DNA of 18,576 nucleotides from Saccoglossus kowalevskii (taxonomy: Eukaryota; Hemichordata; Enteropneusta; Harrimaniidae): assembly GCF_000003605.2 (NCBI RefSeq), contig NW_003122410.1, forward strand, positions 298,342 to 316,917, in the 5' to 3' direction. The notes under the pieces were generated by a model that was not told the DNA's origin, ran no database searches, and saw only the letters and a program-made list of their open reading frames with translations. Shown here piece after piece: positions 18,515-18,576 of the stretch (position 1 is its first letter; each line of letters begins with the position of its first letter). The position numbers and the translations under genes were made by a program.

Positions 18515-18576
18515 GAATTTGTTGTGCTCGAGGAAACGGCATTCGAGCCAACAGTACCACACGGCAAGAGTTTGGG
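18515..18576 (+). CDS. Possible exon at window edge (unrecognised)
   Basis: After a good polypyrimidine tract and AG (18513-18514), the frame starting at 18515 is open to the window end, beginning EFVVLEETAFEPTVPHGKSL. Local GC content and codon usage look more coding-like than the flanks. I do not recognise the peptide, and it does not resemble exon 3 of the FAXDC2-like gene. If spliced to exon 2 of copy 2 (phase 0) the frame would be kept. The opposite strand is also open here, so the call is weak. Confidence 0.3.

Overview
This is AT-rich, intron-bearing animal genomic DNA. Its one clear host gene is a five-exon, membrane-bound histidine-box hydroxylase of the FAXDC2 type (sterol desaturase / fatty acid hydroxylase superfamily). 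Exon joints follow GT-AG and keep frame. The rest is dominated by interspersed repeats and a decayed LINE, as expected of an invertebrate metazoan. The repeat architecture is reminiscent of bivalve 'pearl'/Helitron-like elements, but I cannot fix the phylum from sequence alone. I see no bacterial features, tRNA, rRNA or CRISPR.

Layout. 1-743: low-complexity upstream DNA with two perfect CRE octamers and, just before the start codon, a 17-bp block shared with the second gene copy. 744-3614: FAXDC2-like copy 1, complete, 293 codons in exons 744-840, 1059-1174, 2546-2754, 2921-3193 and 3428-3614. All three histidine boxes are present. 3915-5415, continuing at about 6390-6598: composite interspersed repeat (copy R1) with three units of an exact 144-bp tandem repeat. 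5670-6308: solo-LTR-like element, plus orientation, flanked by ATTG. About 6580-10871: 5'-truncated L1/Tx1-type LINE with the end of ORF1 and a frameshifted ORF2 (endonuclease, reverse transcriptase, C-terminal Cys/His segment). A second, inverted copy of the LTR-like element (8380-9032) is inserted inside it, flanked by CAAT (ATTG on the other strand). 11028-11270: cluster of GGAATCC/GGATTC motifs. 11271-12900: nothing I can assign. 12914-13145: 83-bp tandem repeat. 13330-13925: repeat copy R2.

14587-15075: second, partial copy of the same gene (promoter-proximal block, exon 1, intron 1, exon 2 and the start of intron 2). Exons 3-5 are not found in the 3.5 kb that follows. That stretch instead holds repeat copy R3 (about 16857-18200) and, at the right edge, a possible unrelated splice acceptor with an open frame (from 18515).

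How it fits together: a tandem gene duplication sits in a region repeatedly invaded by mobile DNA. The LINE entered or abuts composite repeat R1, an LTR-like element then entered the LINE, and another copy of that element lies 2 kb away in opposite orientation. Copy 1 looks intact. Copy 2 is either a gene with a greatly enlarged second intron or a 5' fragment.
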